The notes under the pieces: generated by a model | Databases searched by the model: none | The model's input: only the letters and a program-made list of their open reading frames with translations | Told to the model about the DNA's origin: nothing | Part shown: positions 33,706-42,630 of the stretch, one piece after another | Layout of the letters: every line of letters starts with the position of its first letter | Numbering within the stretch: the first letter of the stretch is position 1 | Assembly: GCF_008704855.1 (NCBI RefSeq) | Contig: NZ_CP023691.1 | Span: forward strand, 7,874,001-7,938,000 | Direction: 5' to 3' | DNA from: Streptomyces platensis | Lineage (GTDB): Bacteria; Actinomycetota; Actinomycetes; Streptomycetales; Streptomycetaceae | Length of the DNA: 64,000 nucleotides | Program-made: the position numbers and the translations under genes

Positions 33706-34566
33706 ATGAGTATGGATCCTAGAGAGTTGTGGGACCGCAACGCCGTGCTGGCAGAAGCGTTTTGCCTGGGGGACGAGCGGGTGCGTGAGGCGCAGGCCAG
33801 GCTTGACGAGGCCCAGGCCGACCGGTCGCGGGTGCTGGCGGCATTCGCGGTGACGGTGGGGAGCACCGGCGCGGTGGCCGGGCTGTTCGGTTTGAACGAG
33901 CGGGAAGTGCGCATCGCCCGGCGCACAGTGGGCAAGGAGGACGCCCGCGCCGTCGCCGACGAACTGCTGGCGGCAGCCACGCCCGCCGCACCCCCGCGGG
34001 AGCCCGAGGAGGCCATCCCGGCGCCGGAGCCCGCGGCCGAATATCTCCACCAGAACCCGTCCGCCGGAGCGCGTCAGGCCGGCACCACCCGCGAGGCCAC
34101 CGGCAGCGTGGGTGCCGCCGAGCAGACCTGGTCCCCGGCGATGGACGCGGTGCTCATCGGCAGTTGGCAGACCGGGGTGGATCTGCGCGAACTCGCCGCT
34201 GAATTCGGGCTCGACCTCACCCGCTTGGTCACCCGGGCCCAACAGCTCTCCGCCCAGGGGCGGTTCTATCCCGGCCCGGTGGAAACCCATGCGGGACGCC
34301 ACCGGCGCGGCCCCGGCGATGTTCACGAGTCCGAATACTCCATCCCCGCCCAGCAGACCGCCGCCTGGAACGCCGCCCCCTCGGCGCACCCCATGGCGTC
34401 CGCATGGCACACCGGCACGATGCCGTCCGCGGACTCTGTCCCGGACATGGCAGCCCTGGCCTCCGAATGGGACAACGCGCTCGCCCCCTGGGGCACCCTC
34501 GCGCCCTCACACGAGGAGGCCGCACCGGCCCATCAGCCCTGGGCTCAGTACCACCTCAGTTCCTGA
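33706..34566 (+). CDS. hypothetical protein with two HTH-like segments
   Basis: 286 residues, unrecognised. The N-terminal 75 residues are helical with an HTH-like stretch (GSTGAVAGLFGLNEREVRIA, about 52-71). A Pro/Ala linker (about 92-130) follows, then a second helical segment (DLRELAAEFGLDLTRLVTRA, about 158-177) that also resembles HTH. The C-terminus is rich in Trp, His and Pro and likely disordered. It may bind DNA, but this is a guess from composition. ATG 33706 lacks a strong ribosome binding site; the second ATG at 33712 is an alternative. Confidence 0.6.
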   Translation: MSMDPRELWDRNAVLAEAFCLGDERVREAQARLDEAQADRSRVLAAFAVTVGSTGAVAGLFGLNEREVRIARRTVGKEDARAVADELLAAATPAAPPREPEEAIPAPEPAAEYLHQNPSAGARQAGTTREATGSVGAAEQTWSPAMDAVLIGSWQTGVDLRELAAEFGLDLTRLVTRAQQLSAQGRFYPGPVETHAGRHRRGPGDVHESEYSIPAQQTAAWNAAPSAHPMASAWHTGTMPSADSVPDMAALASEWDNALAPWGTLAPSHEEAAPAHQPWAQYHLSS

Positions 34567-34974
34567 TACCACCCCGGTTCTTGACGGAACCCGATGCGAT
34601 GGCGATACGTACGTACCCTGCCTCGCAGACCGTCCCCGGCCTGGCCCGGGGCGATGCGTCCCCGCCCGGTTCCCCTGGTGCGGAGCCGTGGCAAGGACGA
34701 CAAGAGAGCAGGCAACAGACCTGGTGGGCGCGGCGCGCGGGCAGGCGCGCCGGACGCCCAAGGGGGAGGACGGGAGGGGACGGCAGCGCCGGTGGCCGGC
34801 GCCACACGAGGCGCCGGGCGAGGGCGATCGCGGTGGACCGCGCCGGTTCATGGTGCGCAAGCAGCGCTACGACCCGGCGTCCGGCGTCCGGCGAGGGAAT
34901 CGGGGGCGGCCGGATATATCGAACCGGGGGTTATGGCCGTGGACTTGCGTGGTGGCCGCCGACCGCGCGGCGTT
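34567..34974. other. 408-bp gap without a supported gene
   Basis: Open frames are present on both strands but are Arg/Gly/Pro rich, lack start signals and resemble no protein I know. No inverted repeat of terminator strength was seen. It may be decayed coding sequence. Confidence 0.4.
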
Positions 34975-35508
34975 TCACTCCGTCAGCAAAGGCGAGTAAG
35001 GCCGGCCCTCCGGCGTGAAGATGAGGACGAAGTCCTTACCGGCCCCGATGGCCACTTCCCGCAGGCGAGTCAAGGCCTCCGCCTCGGTGGGCAGATCGAG
35101 GTCAAGGGCCGCGGCGGCACGGTCCCGATGGGTCACCAGGTCCGGCATGTCGTCGAGGTAGTCGGCTGTGAGTTCCTGGCTCTCCTCCGGGGTGAATGTT
35201 CGGCAGTCGCGCCACCACGGGGCGACCAGCAGGAGCCGCAGGAGTTCGGGCAGACCGATCGCGAGGAGCGCCGCACCTCCTTCGGAGTCCGCGTACAGGA
35301 CCGGACGTTCCTCGCCGCCCTCACCGCAGAAGAAGAAGGTGCCCCCGGCGCCGTCACCGGCGAACCCCTCCAGCGCGGCGCCCGAAGCGAGGTGGACCTC
35401 CTCGACATGGTCACCCCGGTCCAGCTCGAAATCCCCCGGCCAAGCGAGGAAATCGGCGGCGTCATCCTGTTCGCGGATGGCAGTGATCAAGGACTTCAGG
35501 TGTGGCAT
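34975..35508 (-). CDS. hypothetical protein (SMI1/KNR4-like context, unassigned)
   Basis: 177 residues, acidic. It begins MPHLKSLITAIREQDDAADF and contains WPGDFELDRGDHVEEVHLASG, GTFFFCGEGGEERPVLYADS and PELLRLLLVAPWWRDC. The pattern of short beta strands with a conserved Trp pair resembles immunity-type SUKH/SMI1 proteins, but I cannot assign it firmly. It lies 9 bp upstream of no other gene on its strand and just downstream of uppP (9-bp gap), so it could be read with it. Confidence 0.65.
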   Translation of the reverse strand: MPHLKSLITAIREQDDAADFLAWPGDFELDRGDHVEEVHLASGAALEGFAGDGAGGTFFFCGEGGEERPVLYADSEGGAALLAIGLPELLRLLLVAPWWRDCRTFTPEESQELTADYLDDMPDLVTHRDRAAAALDLDLPTEAEALTRLREVAIGAGKDFVLIFTPEGRPYSPLLTE

Positions 35509-35517
35509 GGACCGGCC

Positions 35518-36390
35518 CTAGCCCGCCGCCTCCCCCGCATGCGGCGACAGCGTCCCCGCCGCGACCAGGGCGAACAGGGCTATGCCCAGGAGGATGCGGT
35601 AGATGACGAAGGGCATGAAGGACTTGTTGGAGATGAACTTCATGAACCAGGCGATCACCGCGTAGCCGACGACGAAGGCGATGATCGTGGCGAACACGGT
35701 GGGGCCCCAGGAGACATGGCCCTGGCCGGCGTCCTTGAGTTCGTAGACGCCGGAGGCCAGTACGGCGGGGATGGCGAGCAGGAAGGAGTAATGGGCCGCG
35801 GATTCACGGGTGTAGCCCATCAGCAGGCCGCCGCTGATCGTGGCGCCGGAGCGGGAGACGCCGGGGACGAGCGCCATGGCCTGGCAGACGCCGTACAGGA
35901 GGCCGTCCTTGACGCTGAGGTCGGTGAGGGTCTTGCGCTGCTTGATGGCGCGGTGCCGGCCGCCGGTCTCGTCGCGGGCGGCCAGCCGGTCGGCGATGCC
36001 GAGGACCACACCCATGACGATGAGGGTGGTGGCGATCAGCCGCAGATCGCGGAACGGGCCCTCGATGGCGTCCTTGAGCGTGATGCCCAGCACACCGATC
36101 GGGATGGAGCCGACGATCACCAGCCAGCCCATCTGGGCGTCGTGATCGTGCCGCAGCTCCCGGTTGAAGAGGGAGCGGGACCAGGTCGAGATGATCCGCC
36201 CGATGTCCTTGCGGAAGTAGATGATGACGGCCGCCTCGGTGCCGATCTGCGTGATGGCGGTGAACGCCGCACCGGGGTCCTGCCAGCCGGCGAACGCCGC
36301 GGTCAAACGGAGATGCGCGCTGGAGGAGATGGGCAGAAACTCGGTCAACCCTTGGACAAGTCCGAGGACGAAAGATTCAAACCAAGACAT
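35518..36390 (-). CDS. uppP: undecaprenyl-diphosphatase UppP (BacA)
   Basis: 290-residue membrane enzyme that dephosphorylates undecaprenyl pyrophosphate to recycle the peptidoglycan lipid carrier; it also confers bacitracin tolerance. The signature LVQGLTEFLPISSSAHL with catalytic Glu and Ser is at about 12-28, and the second motif PGVSRSGATISGGL carries the catalytic Arg. About eight membrane segments. The ATG at 36390 is chosen over an upstream in-frame GTG because MSWFESFVLGLVQGLTE is the family start and a TAGCGT box sits 7 bases before it. Confidence 0.96.
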   Translation of the reverse strand: MSWFESFVLGLVQGLTEFLPISSSAHLRLTAAFAGWQDPGAAFTAITQIGTEAAVIIYFRKDIGRIISTWSRSLFNRELRHDHDAQMGWLVIVGSIPIGVLGITLKDAIEGPFRDLRLIATTLIVMGVVLGIADRLAARDETGGRHRAIKQRKTLTDLSVKDGLLYGVCQAMALVPGVSRSGATISGGLLMGYTRESAAHYSFLLAIPAVLASGVYELKDAGQGHVSWGPTVFATIIAFVVGYAVIAWFMKFISNKSFMPFVIYRILLGIALFALVAAGTLSPHAGEAAG

Positions 36391-36397
36391 GGAAACT

Positions 36398-36403
36398 ACG
36401 CTA
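36398..36403 (-). promoter_or_regulatory. -10 box TAGCGT for leaderless uppP
   Basis: On the minus strand TAGCGT is followed by 7 bases and the uppP ATG. No Shine-Dalgarno sequence is present. Confidence 0.5.
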
Positions 36404-36585
36404 TCCAAGGGTGATCAAGCGCTGACCTGCGCGAGACGGGAGAAAGCGGACAGTGGCGACGGATGCGGATCACCGTCGACCCGGGCAGCGTAACGTCCGA
36501 AGATGTCCGGCCGGCCAAAGGGTCCTGGACTGCCGTGCCCGCCCCGCGGCGGCCGAGGTGAATTCCGTCGGCTGCGCTGCCGCGT

Positions 36586-37287
36586 TCAGCGCCCGCGCAG
36601 CGCCTTCCGTTTGCGCCACGCCACCGCCAGTGCGGCCAGACCGCTGACGGCGATGAAGCCCAGGGCCAGGAGGAAGACCGGCGAGGTGGGCGTCGCGGCA
36701 CGCGCTCCGGCGACGGCGTACGCCGCGGTGTTCGGGATGCTGCCGAGTGCCGTCGCGAGCAGGAAGGGGAACCAGCGCATCCGGGAGACCGAGGCGCAGT
36801 AGTTCGTGGCGCAGAACGGCAGGCCGGGGAAGAGCCGGAGGGCCAGCATCGAGCGGAAGCCGTGCTCGCTCAACTGCCGGTCGGCGGCCGTCAGCCAGCG
36901 GGCGCGCAGCAGCGGACGCAGGGCGTCCTGGCCGAGAAGCCGGCCGAGCCCGAAGGCCAGACCGGCGCCCAGCACCGTCCCGGCGAGGGCGGCGGCCAGG
37001 CCGGCCTGGCCGCCGAAGAGGGCACCCGCCGCGAGGTTGAGGACCGGGCGCGGTACGAAGGCGGTGGTGCAGCCGCCGTACAGCAGCGCGAAGACCAGGA
37101 GGGCGGTCGGGCCGGACAGCCGGTCGGGCCAGCCGCCCGTGAGGAGGTGCTGCGGCTGCCAGAGCAGCATCGCGGTTGCGGCGCAGGCCAGCAGGGCCAG
37201 CAGCAGCCCCAGCCGGGCCCAGGGGGAGAACACCACACGCGTGCAGCGCGCGGCGAGGCCGTCGGGCGTTGCGGCGGGCGGGAACAT
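36586..37287 (-). CDS. TVP38/TMEM64 (DedA-superfamily) membrane protein
   Basis: 233 residues with about six membrane segments. The SNARE-associated/TVP38 core is visible: VPRPVLNLAAGALFGGQAGL, AFGLGRLLGQDAL, FRSMLALRLFPGLPFCATNY and LGSIPNTAAYAVAG. Members are thought to move lipids across membranes. The ATG at 37287 has TACGCT (minus strand, 37294-37299) six bases upstream, a leaderless layout. It lies just downstream of nothing co-directional except uppP 196 bp further on. Confidence 0.9.
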   Translation of the reverse strand: MFPPAATPDGLAARCTRVVFSPWARLGLLLALLACAATAMLLWQPQHLLTGGWPDRLSGPTALLVFALLYGGCTTAFVPRPVLNLAAGALFGGQAGLAAALAGTVLGAGLAFGLGRLLGQDALRPLLRARWLTAADRQLSEHGFRSMLALRLFPGLPFCATNYCASVSRMRWFPFLLATALGSIPNTAAYAVAGARAATPTSPVFLLALGFIAVSGLAALAVAWRKRKALRGR

Positions 37288-37293
37288 TCCGGG

Positions 37294-37299
37294 AGCGTA
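37294..37299 (-). promoter_or_regulatory. candidate -10 box TACGCT for TVP38 gene
   Basis: TACGCT on the minus strand lies six bases before the ATG, without a ribosome binding site. Confidence 0.35.
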
Positions 37300-37370
37300 A
37301 CCGACAGGGGCGCCCAGGAGCCGTCACCGGGCCGTACGCCCCGTGAGCCGAGCGCATCGCCGTACCTGCC

Positions 37371-37440
37371 GCACTGGCCCGGCCGCACTGGCCCGGCCGT
37401 GCTGGCCCGGCCGTGCTGGCCCGGCCGTGCTGGCCCGGTC
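37371..37440. repeat. five 14-bp tandem repeats
   Basis: Units GCACTGGCCCGGCC (twice) and GTGCTGGCCCGGCC (three, the last ending GGTC) run without interruption in the gap between the TVP38 and tuf3 genes. The surrounding 37300-37670 has no supported gene. Confidence 0.85.
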
Positions 37441-37673
37441 TTGGGAGGGCGGGGCATGGTCGAAGCCCGAGCGGCCCGTGTGCAGGGCAGCGCCAAGCCC
37501 AAGGCGGGGCCACATGCCGGGCAGCGCCAAGTCCTGGGCCGAGGCTCGCGCGGCGCCCAGCCCCGCGCGGCGTCAACTCCCGGGCAGGGCAGGCATCCGT
37601 ACCTCCGCCGCCCCGCCGCCGCCCCCGGATAAATCGTTAGACGCCGGGTCGGCCGCCCGGCACCATATGACGC

Positions 37674-37862
37674 ATGTTCCGGCACGCCTTCCTCGCGCTC
37701 CCGTCCGCAGTCGCGGACGCGCCGAAGGCTGCCGTCGACCTTCTCGCGGCCCTCGCCGCAGCGGACTTCGCACCCGCGGGTGCCGTCACGGTGGCAGCGG
37801 CCACCGCCGTCGCAGCAGCCGGCGTCCCGGCCGTCGCAGCGACCGACGGCGCACGAAGCTGA
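37674..37862 (+). CDS. possible small Ala-rich hydrophobic protein (doubtful)
   Basis: A 62-codon frame starting ATG at 37674 and ending TGA before tuf3. It would encode an Ala/Val-rich hydrophobic peptide with FLALPSAVADAPKAAVDLLA. There is no ribosome binding site. It may be a membrane peptide or leader of the tuf3 transcript, or simply GC-rich background. No function is proposed. Confidence 0.25.
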   Translation: MFRHAFLALPSAVADAPKAAVDLLAALAAADFAPAGAVTVAAATAVAAAGVPAVAATDGARS

Positions 37863-37971
37863 CCCTCTCCGGATCGTCCGGCGGACCCCGCAGGGGGAGG
37901 GTCGGCCGGTCTCAGGGGTCCCCACGGCGCCAAGTCGCCGTTCTCACCGCACTGTTGCGAGGAAGAACACC

Positions 37972-39144
37972 ATGCCCAAGACGGCATACGTGCGCACCAA
38001 GCCGCACCTGAACATCGGCACCATGGGCCACGTCGACCACGGCAAGACCACCCTGACCGCGGCCATCACCAAGGTCCTCAGCGACCGGGGGAGCGGGACG
38101 TTCGTGCCGTTCGACCGGATCGACCGGGCCCCGGAGGAGGCCGCCCGCGGCATCACCATCAACATCTCGCACGTCGAGTACGAGACCGGCACCCGGCACT
38201 ATGCCCATGTCGACATGCCCGGCCACGCCGACTTCATCAAGAACATGGTGACCGGCGCGGCGCAGCTCGACGGCGCGATCCTGGTCGTCTCCGCGCTCGA
38301 CGGGATCATGCCGCAGACCTCCGAGCATGTGCTGCTCGCCAGGCAAGTGGGCGTCCAGCACATCGTCGTGGCCCTCAACAAGGCCGACGCCGGCGACCCG
38401 GAGCTCACCGACCTGGTGGAGCTGGAGGTGCGCGAACTGCTGAGCGCGCAGGGCTACGACGGGGAGCATGTGCCCGTCGTCCGGGTCTCGGGGCTGCGCG
38501 CCCTGGAGGGCGACCCGCGCTGGACGCGGGCGATCGAGGCGCTGCTGGACGCCGTGGACACCTATGTCCCGATGCCCGAGCGGTATGTCGACGCGCCGTT
38601 CCTGCTGCCGGTGGAGAACGTGCTGACCATTACGGGGCGCGGCACGGTCGTCACCGGAGCCGTCGAGCGCGGCACGGTGCGGATCGGCGACCGGGTCGCG
38701 GTGCTCGGCGCGGAGACCGAGACGACGGTCACCGGGCTGGAGACGTTCGGCAAGCCCATGGAGTCGGCCGAGGCGGGTGACAATGTCGCGCTGCTGCTGC
38801 GCGGTCTGCACCGTGACCAGGTGCGCCGCGGGCATGTGGTCGCCGCGCCCGGCAGCGTCACCCCGCGGCGCCGTTTCACCGCCGAGGTGTATGTGCTCTC
38901 CACCGAGGAGGGCGGCCGCCGGACGCCGCTGTCCACCGGCTACCGGCCGCAGTTCTACATCCGTACCGCGGATGTGGTCGGCGACCTCGACCTCGGCGAG
39001 CGGGGCATCGCCCGCCCCGGCGAGACGGTGACGGCGTCGGTCGAATTGGGCCGGGACGTGCCGTTGGAGCGGGGGCTGGGCTTCGCCATCCGCGAAGGCG
39101 GCCGGACCGTCGGCGCGGGCACGGTACGCACCGTCGAGGAGTGA
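37972..39144 (+). CDS. tuf3: divergent elongation factor Tu (tuf3 type)
   Basis: 390-residue translation GTPase delivering aminoacyl-tRNA. G1 is GHVDHGKTT, the switch region is APEEAARGITINISHVEYET, G3 reads DMPGH instead of DCPGH, and G4 reads NKAD instead of NKCD. Domains 2 and 3 follow with GRGTVVTGAVERG and GYRPQFYIRT. The C-terminus is GLGFAIREGGRTVGAGTV. It diverges from typical main EF-Tu (e.g. RRTPLSTGYRP; VGDLDLGERG) and stands alone, not in the str operon, which matches the third tuf gene of Streptomyces such as S. coelicolor and S. ramocissimus. There it is minor and linked to stress or elfamycin resistance. RBS GAGGAA precedes ATG. Confidence 0.93.
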   Translation: MPKTAYVRTKPHLNIGTMGHVDHGKTTLTAAITKVLSDRGSGTFVPFDRIDRAPEEAARGITINISHVEYETGTRHYAHVDMPGHADFIKNMVTGAAQLDGAILVVSALDGIMPQTSEHVLLARQVGVQHIVVALNKADAGDPELTDLVELEVRELLSAQGYDGEHVPVVRVSGLRALEGDPRWTRAIEALLDAVDTYVPMPERYVDAPFLLPVENVLTITGRGTVVTGAVERGTVRIGDRVAVLGAETETTVTGLETFGKPMESAEAGDNVALLLRGLHRDQVRRGHVVAAPGSVTPRRRFTAEVYVLSTEEGGRRTPLSTGYRPQFYIRTADVVGDLDLGERGIARPGETVTASVELGRDVPLERGLGFAIREGGRTVGAGTVRTVEE

Positions 39145-39309
39145 GACACCGCAGGTCAGGCTGCGCCCGGCGCCGTCCCGGTGCCGGGTGCAGCCGTCCG
39201 CTGTCCCGGGGACAGGCGGGGTGCGAAACTGCTCGCCACGGATGACGAGGATGCTCCGGCCGCGCCGTACGGGCGCGGCCGGTCGGCCCGAAGGCGCGAG
39301 GGAGACACC

Positions 39310-40152
39310 ATGGCAGGTACGGCACTGGTCCTGGGCGGCGGCGGGCTCACCGGGATCGGCTGGGAGATCGGGATGCTGGCCGGACTCGCCGAGGCGGGCG
39401 CCGACCTCACCGGGGCCGATGTCGTCATCGGCACCTCCGCCGGCTCGATCGTCGGCGCCCATCTCACCTCCCGGCAGCTGTCCCTGGAGGAGATGTACGA
39501 ACGCCAGCTCGCCGTACCGGAGGCCCACTCGGCCGCCCGTATGGGCCCGGCCGCCCTGGCCCGGTTCGCGGCCCTCGCGCTGCGTTCCCGTGACACGGTC
39601 TCCTTCGGTGTCCGCATGGGCAAGCTGGCGCTCGCGGCCCGTACCGTCCCCGAGGCGGAACAGCGCGCGGTGATCGCCCGGACCCTGGGAATGACCGACT
39701 GGCCGGACCGACGGCTGGTCATCACGGCGGTGGAGGTGGCGACGGGGGAGCGGACCGCGTTCGACGACACGAGCGGGGTGCGGCTGCTCGACGCGGTGGG
39801 CGCGAGCTGCGCGGTCCCCGGCATCTATCCGCCGGTCACCATTGACGGCACCCGCTGGATCGACGGCGGGGTGCACTCCACCGCCAACGCCGATCTGGCC
39901 GCCGGATACAGCCGGGTGGTGGTCGTCGCGCCGATGGCGGCCTCCGGCGGGCCGATCGCCGGACCGCGGGCGCAGGGCGAGCGACTGGCGCGCGGCGGCG
40001 CCCGGGTGTGTGTGATCACGCCGGACCGGGTGGCGAGGTCGGCGTTCGGCCGTAACGTCCTCGACCCGGCAAAGCGCGCGGACGCGGCCCGTGCGGGGCG
40101 CCGGCAGGCCGCCGCGCACGTGGCGGAGATCCGGCGGGTCTGGTCGGACTGA
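39310..40152 (+). CDS. patatin-like phospholipase
   Basis: 280 residues, Ser-Asp dyad lipid hydrolase. The oxyanion loop is LVLGGGGLTGIGWEIG, the nucleophile elbow VIGTSAGSIVGAH (GTSAG), and the catalytic Asp is in WIDGGVHS (DGG). No signal or membrane anchor, so it is cytoplasmic. The ATG at 39310 follows GAGGGAGAC. It is separated by 165 bp from tuf3 and may be independently transcribed. Substrate is not evident. Confidence 0.9.
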   Translation: MAGTALVLGGGGLTGIGWEIGMLAGLAEAGADLTGADVVIGTSAGSIVGAHLTSRQLSLEEMYERQLAVPEAHSAARMGPAALARFAALALRSRDTVSFGVRMGKLALAARTVPEAEQRAVIARTLGMTDWPDRRLVITAVEVATGERTAFDDTSGVRLLDAVGASCAVPGIYPPVTIDGTRWIDGGVHSTANADLAAGYSRVVVVAPMAASGGPIAGPRAQGERLARGGARVCVITPDRVARSAFGRNVLDPAKRADAARAGRRQAAAHVAEIRRVWSD

Positions 40153-40217
40153 CCGGTGGGCCGGTGCCCGCGGCGACCGTGGCCGGGGCGCCCCGCCCGC
40201 ACCGGCACAATGGGGCG

Positions 40218-41072
40218 GTGGACGAAGCACCCGACCCGATACCCGTCACCCGGACCGTGGACTGCGGCACCGCCAAGCTGCTGCCGGACGTCGACCGGCC
40301 CCGCGCCTGGCTGCTGACCGTGGACGGCGCACCGCAGTCGTACGTGGACCTCGATGCGCCCGTCCATCTGGAGTTCGAGTATGTGCGGCGGCTGGCATAC
40401 GTCCTGGACGAGGCGGCCGCCCCGGGGCAGTCGCTCGACGTGCTGCATCTGGGCGGCGGGGCGCTGACCCTGCCGCGCTACCTCGCCGCCACCCGTCCGC
40501 AGTCCCGGCAGGACGTCGTGGAAGCCGACCGCGGGCTGCTCGCCCTGGTCACGGAGCATCTGCCGCTGCCCGGCGACAGCGGGATCACCGTGCATCCGGA
40601 GGACGCCCGGACGGCGCTGGAGGCCGCGCCGGAGGACAGCGCCGATGTCATCGTGGCGGATGTCTTCGGCGGGTCGCGGGTGCCGGCCCAGCTCACCTCG
40701 GTCGAGTACGCACGGGCCGCGGCGCGGGTGCTGCGGCCGGACGGCTGCTATGCGGCGAACCTCGCGGACAGCGCGCCGTTCACCTTTCTGCGCGGCCAAC
40801 TCGCCAATTTCGCCACGGTCTTCGAGCATCTCGCGCTGATCGCCGAGCCCTCGGTGCTGCGCGGTCGCCGGTTCGGCAACGCCGTGCTGCTCGCCTCGCG
40901 GGCGCCGCTCCCCGTCGCCGCCCTGGCCCGGCGGACGGCCGGTGACGCCTTCCCGGCCCGGGTCGAGCACGGCGCGGCGCTGCGCCGGCTGATCGCGAAC
41001 GCGGCTCCCGTACGCGATGCCGAGGCGGTGGCGTCCCCGGTGCCGCCGGACGGCGCGTTCAGCGTGGGCTGA
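40218..41072 (+). CDS. spermidine-synthase-like methyltransferase-fold protein
   Basis: 284 residues with a Rossmann fold of the polyamine-synthase superfamily: LDVLHLGGGALTLPRYLAAT (motif I), VVEADRGLLALVTEHL, and ADVIVADVFGG. The N-terminal beta part reads RAWLLTVDGAPQSYVDLDAP and EFEYVRRLAYVLD. True substrate is unknown; actinobacterial members are often labelled fused MFS/spermidine synthase without proof. The GTG at 40218 has CACAAT six bases before it (leaderless layout). Confidence 0.8.
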   Translation: MDEAPDPIPVTRTVDCGTAKLLPDVDRPRAWLLTVDGAPQSYVDLDAPVHLEFEYVRRLAYVLDEAAAPGQSLDVLHLGGGALTLPRYLAATRPQSRQDVVEADRGLLALVTEHLPLPGDSGITVHPEDARTALEAAPEDSADVIVADVFGGSRVPAQLTSVEYARAAARVLRPDGCYAANLADSAPFTFLRGQLANFATVFEHLALIAEPSVLRGRRFGNAVLLASRAPLPVAALARRTAGDAFPARVEHGAALRRLIANAAPVRDAEAVASPVPPDGAFSVG

Positions 41073-41108
41073 CCCCGGCCCGCTCCGGCCCGGCGCCGGC
41101 GGGACCGG

Positions 41109-42464
41109 CTACTCCGCCCCCGCGGTGTCGGGTTCCGTCGCCCCGGCAGACACACCGGCGACCGGCTCCGCCGTCGTACGCCGCGTCAGTCGCCGGACAT
41201 CGGGTACGCACAGCACCGCCGCCGTCAGCAGCACGATCACCGCCGAACAGCCCCACAGCGCGGCCGTCCGGCCGATGAGGTCCTGTACGGGGCCGGCCAG
41301 CGCGGTGGCCAGGGGGACCATGGCCAGTGACCCGAGCCAGTCGTAGGACGAGACCCGGGAGAACTTCTCCTCGGGGATCTCCTGGTGCAGCGCGGTCATC
41401 CACGTCACCGCGAAGACCTCGATGGCGATCCCGCTGCCGAACATGATCGCGGTCAGTCCGGCCACGGGCAGCGGCACAGCGAGCGCGGCGGACGGGAGGG
41501 CGAGCGGGAAGACACACAGTGCACCGGTCAGCAGCATGCGGCGGGGTCTCACCCGGGCCATCAGCAGGGCGCCGCCCACCGTGCCCACACCGAACGCGGC
41601 CAGCGCCAGCCCCCAGGGGCCGGGGCCGCCCAGACGCTGCTCGGCGACCAGGGGCCCGTAGACCGCCTCGGCGGCCGACACCACCGCGTTGACGAGGGAG
41701 AACTGCACCACCACCGCCCACAGCCAGGGCCGGGAGACGACCTCGCGCCAGCCGTCCCGCAGATCGTGCAGCATCCCGCCGCCGGGAGCCCGCTCGGGGA
41801 CCCCGCTGACGTCGAGGAAGGCGCGCAGCGCCGCCGCGAGGGCGAAGGCGGCGGAGTCGACGGCCAGCACCCAGCCGGGTCCGACCGCGGCGACCAGCGC
41901 GCCGCCCAGTGCCGCGCCGCCGATGTTCGCGCCGTTCATGCCCATGCGGTACACGGCGAAGGCACGTCCCGCCTGGTCGCCGGAGACACTGGCGAGGACC
42001 ATGCCCTCGGAGGCCGGCGCGAAGAACGCCTGCCCGGTGCCGCCGAGCGCGGCCAGCAGCGCCATCTGCCACAGCCGCGGCTCCCCGGCCAGTACGAGCA
42101 GCGCGAACAGGCCTTGGGAGACACAGCTGAGGGCGTTCGCGGCGACCATGACGCGATGCCGGGGGAGCCGGTCGGCGACCGCGCCGCCGATCAGCAGGAA
42201 GAAGACCAGCGGGATCGTCCGCGCGGCGGCGACCAGGCCGACATCGGTGGCGGAGCCGCCGGCGGCGAGCACCGCGAACGCGCTCGCGATCAGCGCGCCG
42301 GAGCTGCCGAGGCTCGCGATCACCGTGGCGCCGGTGAGCAGCAGATAGTTGCGCCCCGCCCATGGGGGGAGGGTCTTCAGCACGACCGCACCGGCCGGGC
42401 AGGTGCCGTGGTGGACCGCTTCCGGCTCGGGTCGTCCGGTCGGTGCACCGGGTGTGCCGGGCAC
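41109..42464 (-). CDS. MFS drug-efflux-type transporter
   Basis: About 12 membrane segments starting at YLLLTGATVIASLGSSGALI, of the enterobactin exporter/MFS_3 type. The A-motif-like loop is GGAVADRLPRHRVMVAAN. The C-terminus is Arg/Thr rich. Start is uncertain: GTG 42464 is used here (451 residues), but a GTG at 42383 lies right before the conserved KTLPPWAGRNYLLLT, and no site has a strong ribosome binding sequence. Substrate unknown. It is divergent from a hotdog thioesterase gene. Confidence 0.82.
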   Translation of the reverse strand: MPGTPGAPTGRPEPEAVHHGTCPAGAVVLKTLPPWAGRNYLLLTGATVIASLGSSGALIASAFAVLAAGGSATDVGLVAAARTIPLVFFLLIGGAVADRLPRHRVMVAANALSCVSQGLFALLVLAGEPRLWQMALLAALGGTGQAFFAPASEGMVLASVSGDQAGRAFAVYRMGMNGANIGGAALGGALVAAVGPGWVLAVDSAAFALAAALRAFLDVSGVPERAPGGGMLHDLRDGWREVVSRPWLWAVVVQFSLVNAVVSAAEAVYGPLVAEQRLGGPGPWGLALAAFGVGTVGGALLMARVRPRRMLLTGALCVFPLALPSAALAVPLPVAGLTAIMFGSGIAIEVFAVTWMTALHQEIPEEKFSRVSSYDWLGSLAMVPLATALAGPVQDLIGRTAALWGCSAVIVLLTAAVLCVPDVRRLTRRTTAEPVAGVSAGATEPDTAGAE

Positions 42465-42618
42465 GTCACCCGTCCGTCTCCGCTGTGTTGTTGTCCTGTC
42501 CCCATGGGCGTCCACGATAGGACGGGCGTGGGACGGGGAGCACCGGGTTATTGCCCGGCGTCCGGCGAAGAGCCGACCCAGGAAACGGCCGACTCTTCCC
42601 ACCTAAGCTACCGCTAGG

Positions 42619-42624
42619 TAACAT
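42619..42624 (+). promoter_or_regulatory. candidate -10 box TAACAT, leaderless start
   Basis: TAACAT is six bases before ATG 42631. Just upstream the sequence ACCTAAGCTACCGCTAGGT is an imperfect palindrome that could be an operator. Confidence 0.35.
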
Positions 42625-42630
42625 GACCTC

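Noticed and set aside
34567..34974. Several open frames in the gap
   Set aside because: Arg/Gly/Pro-rich in all frames, no start signals and no known motif.
37321..37440. CRISPR-like array
   Set aside because: The 14-bp units are contiguous with no spacers, so this is a plain tandem repeat.
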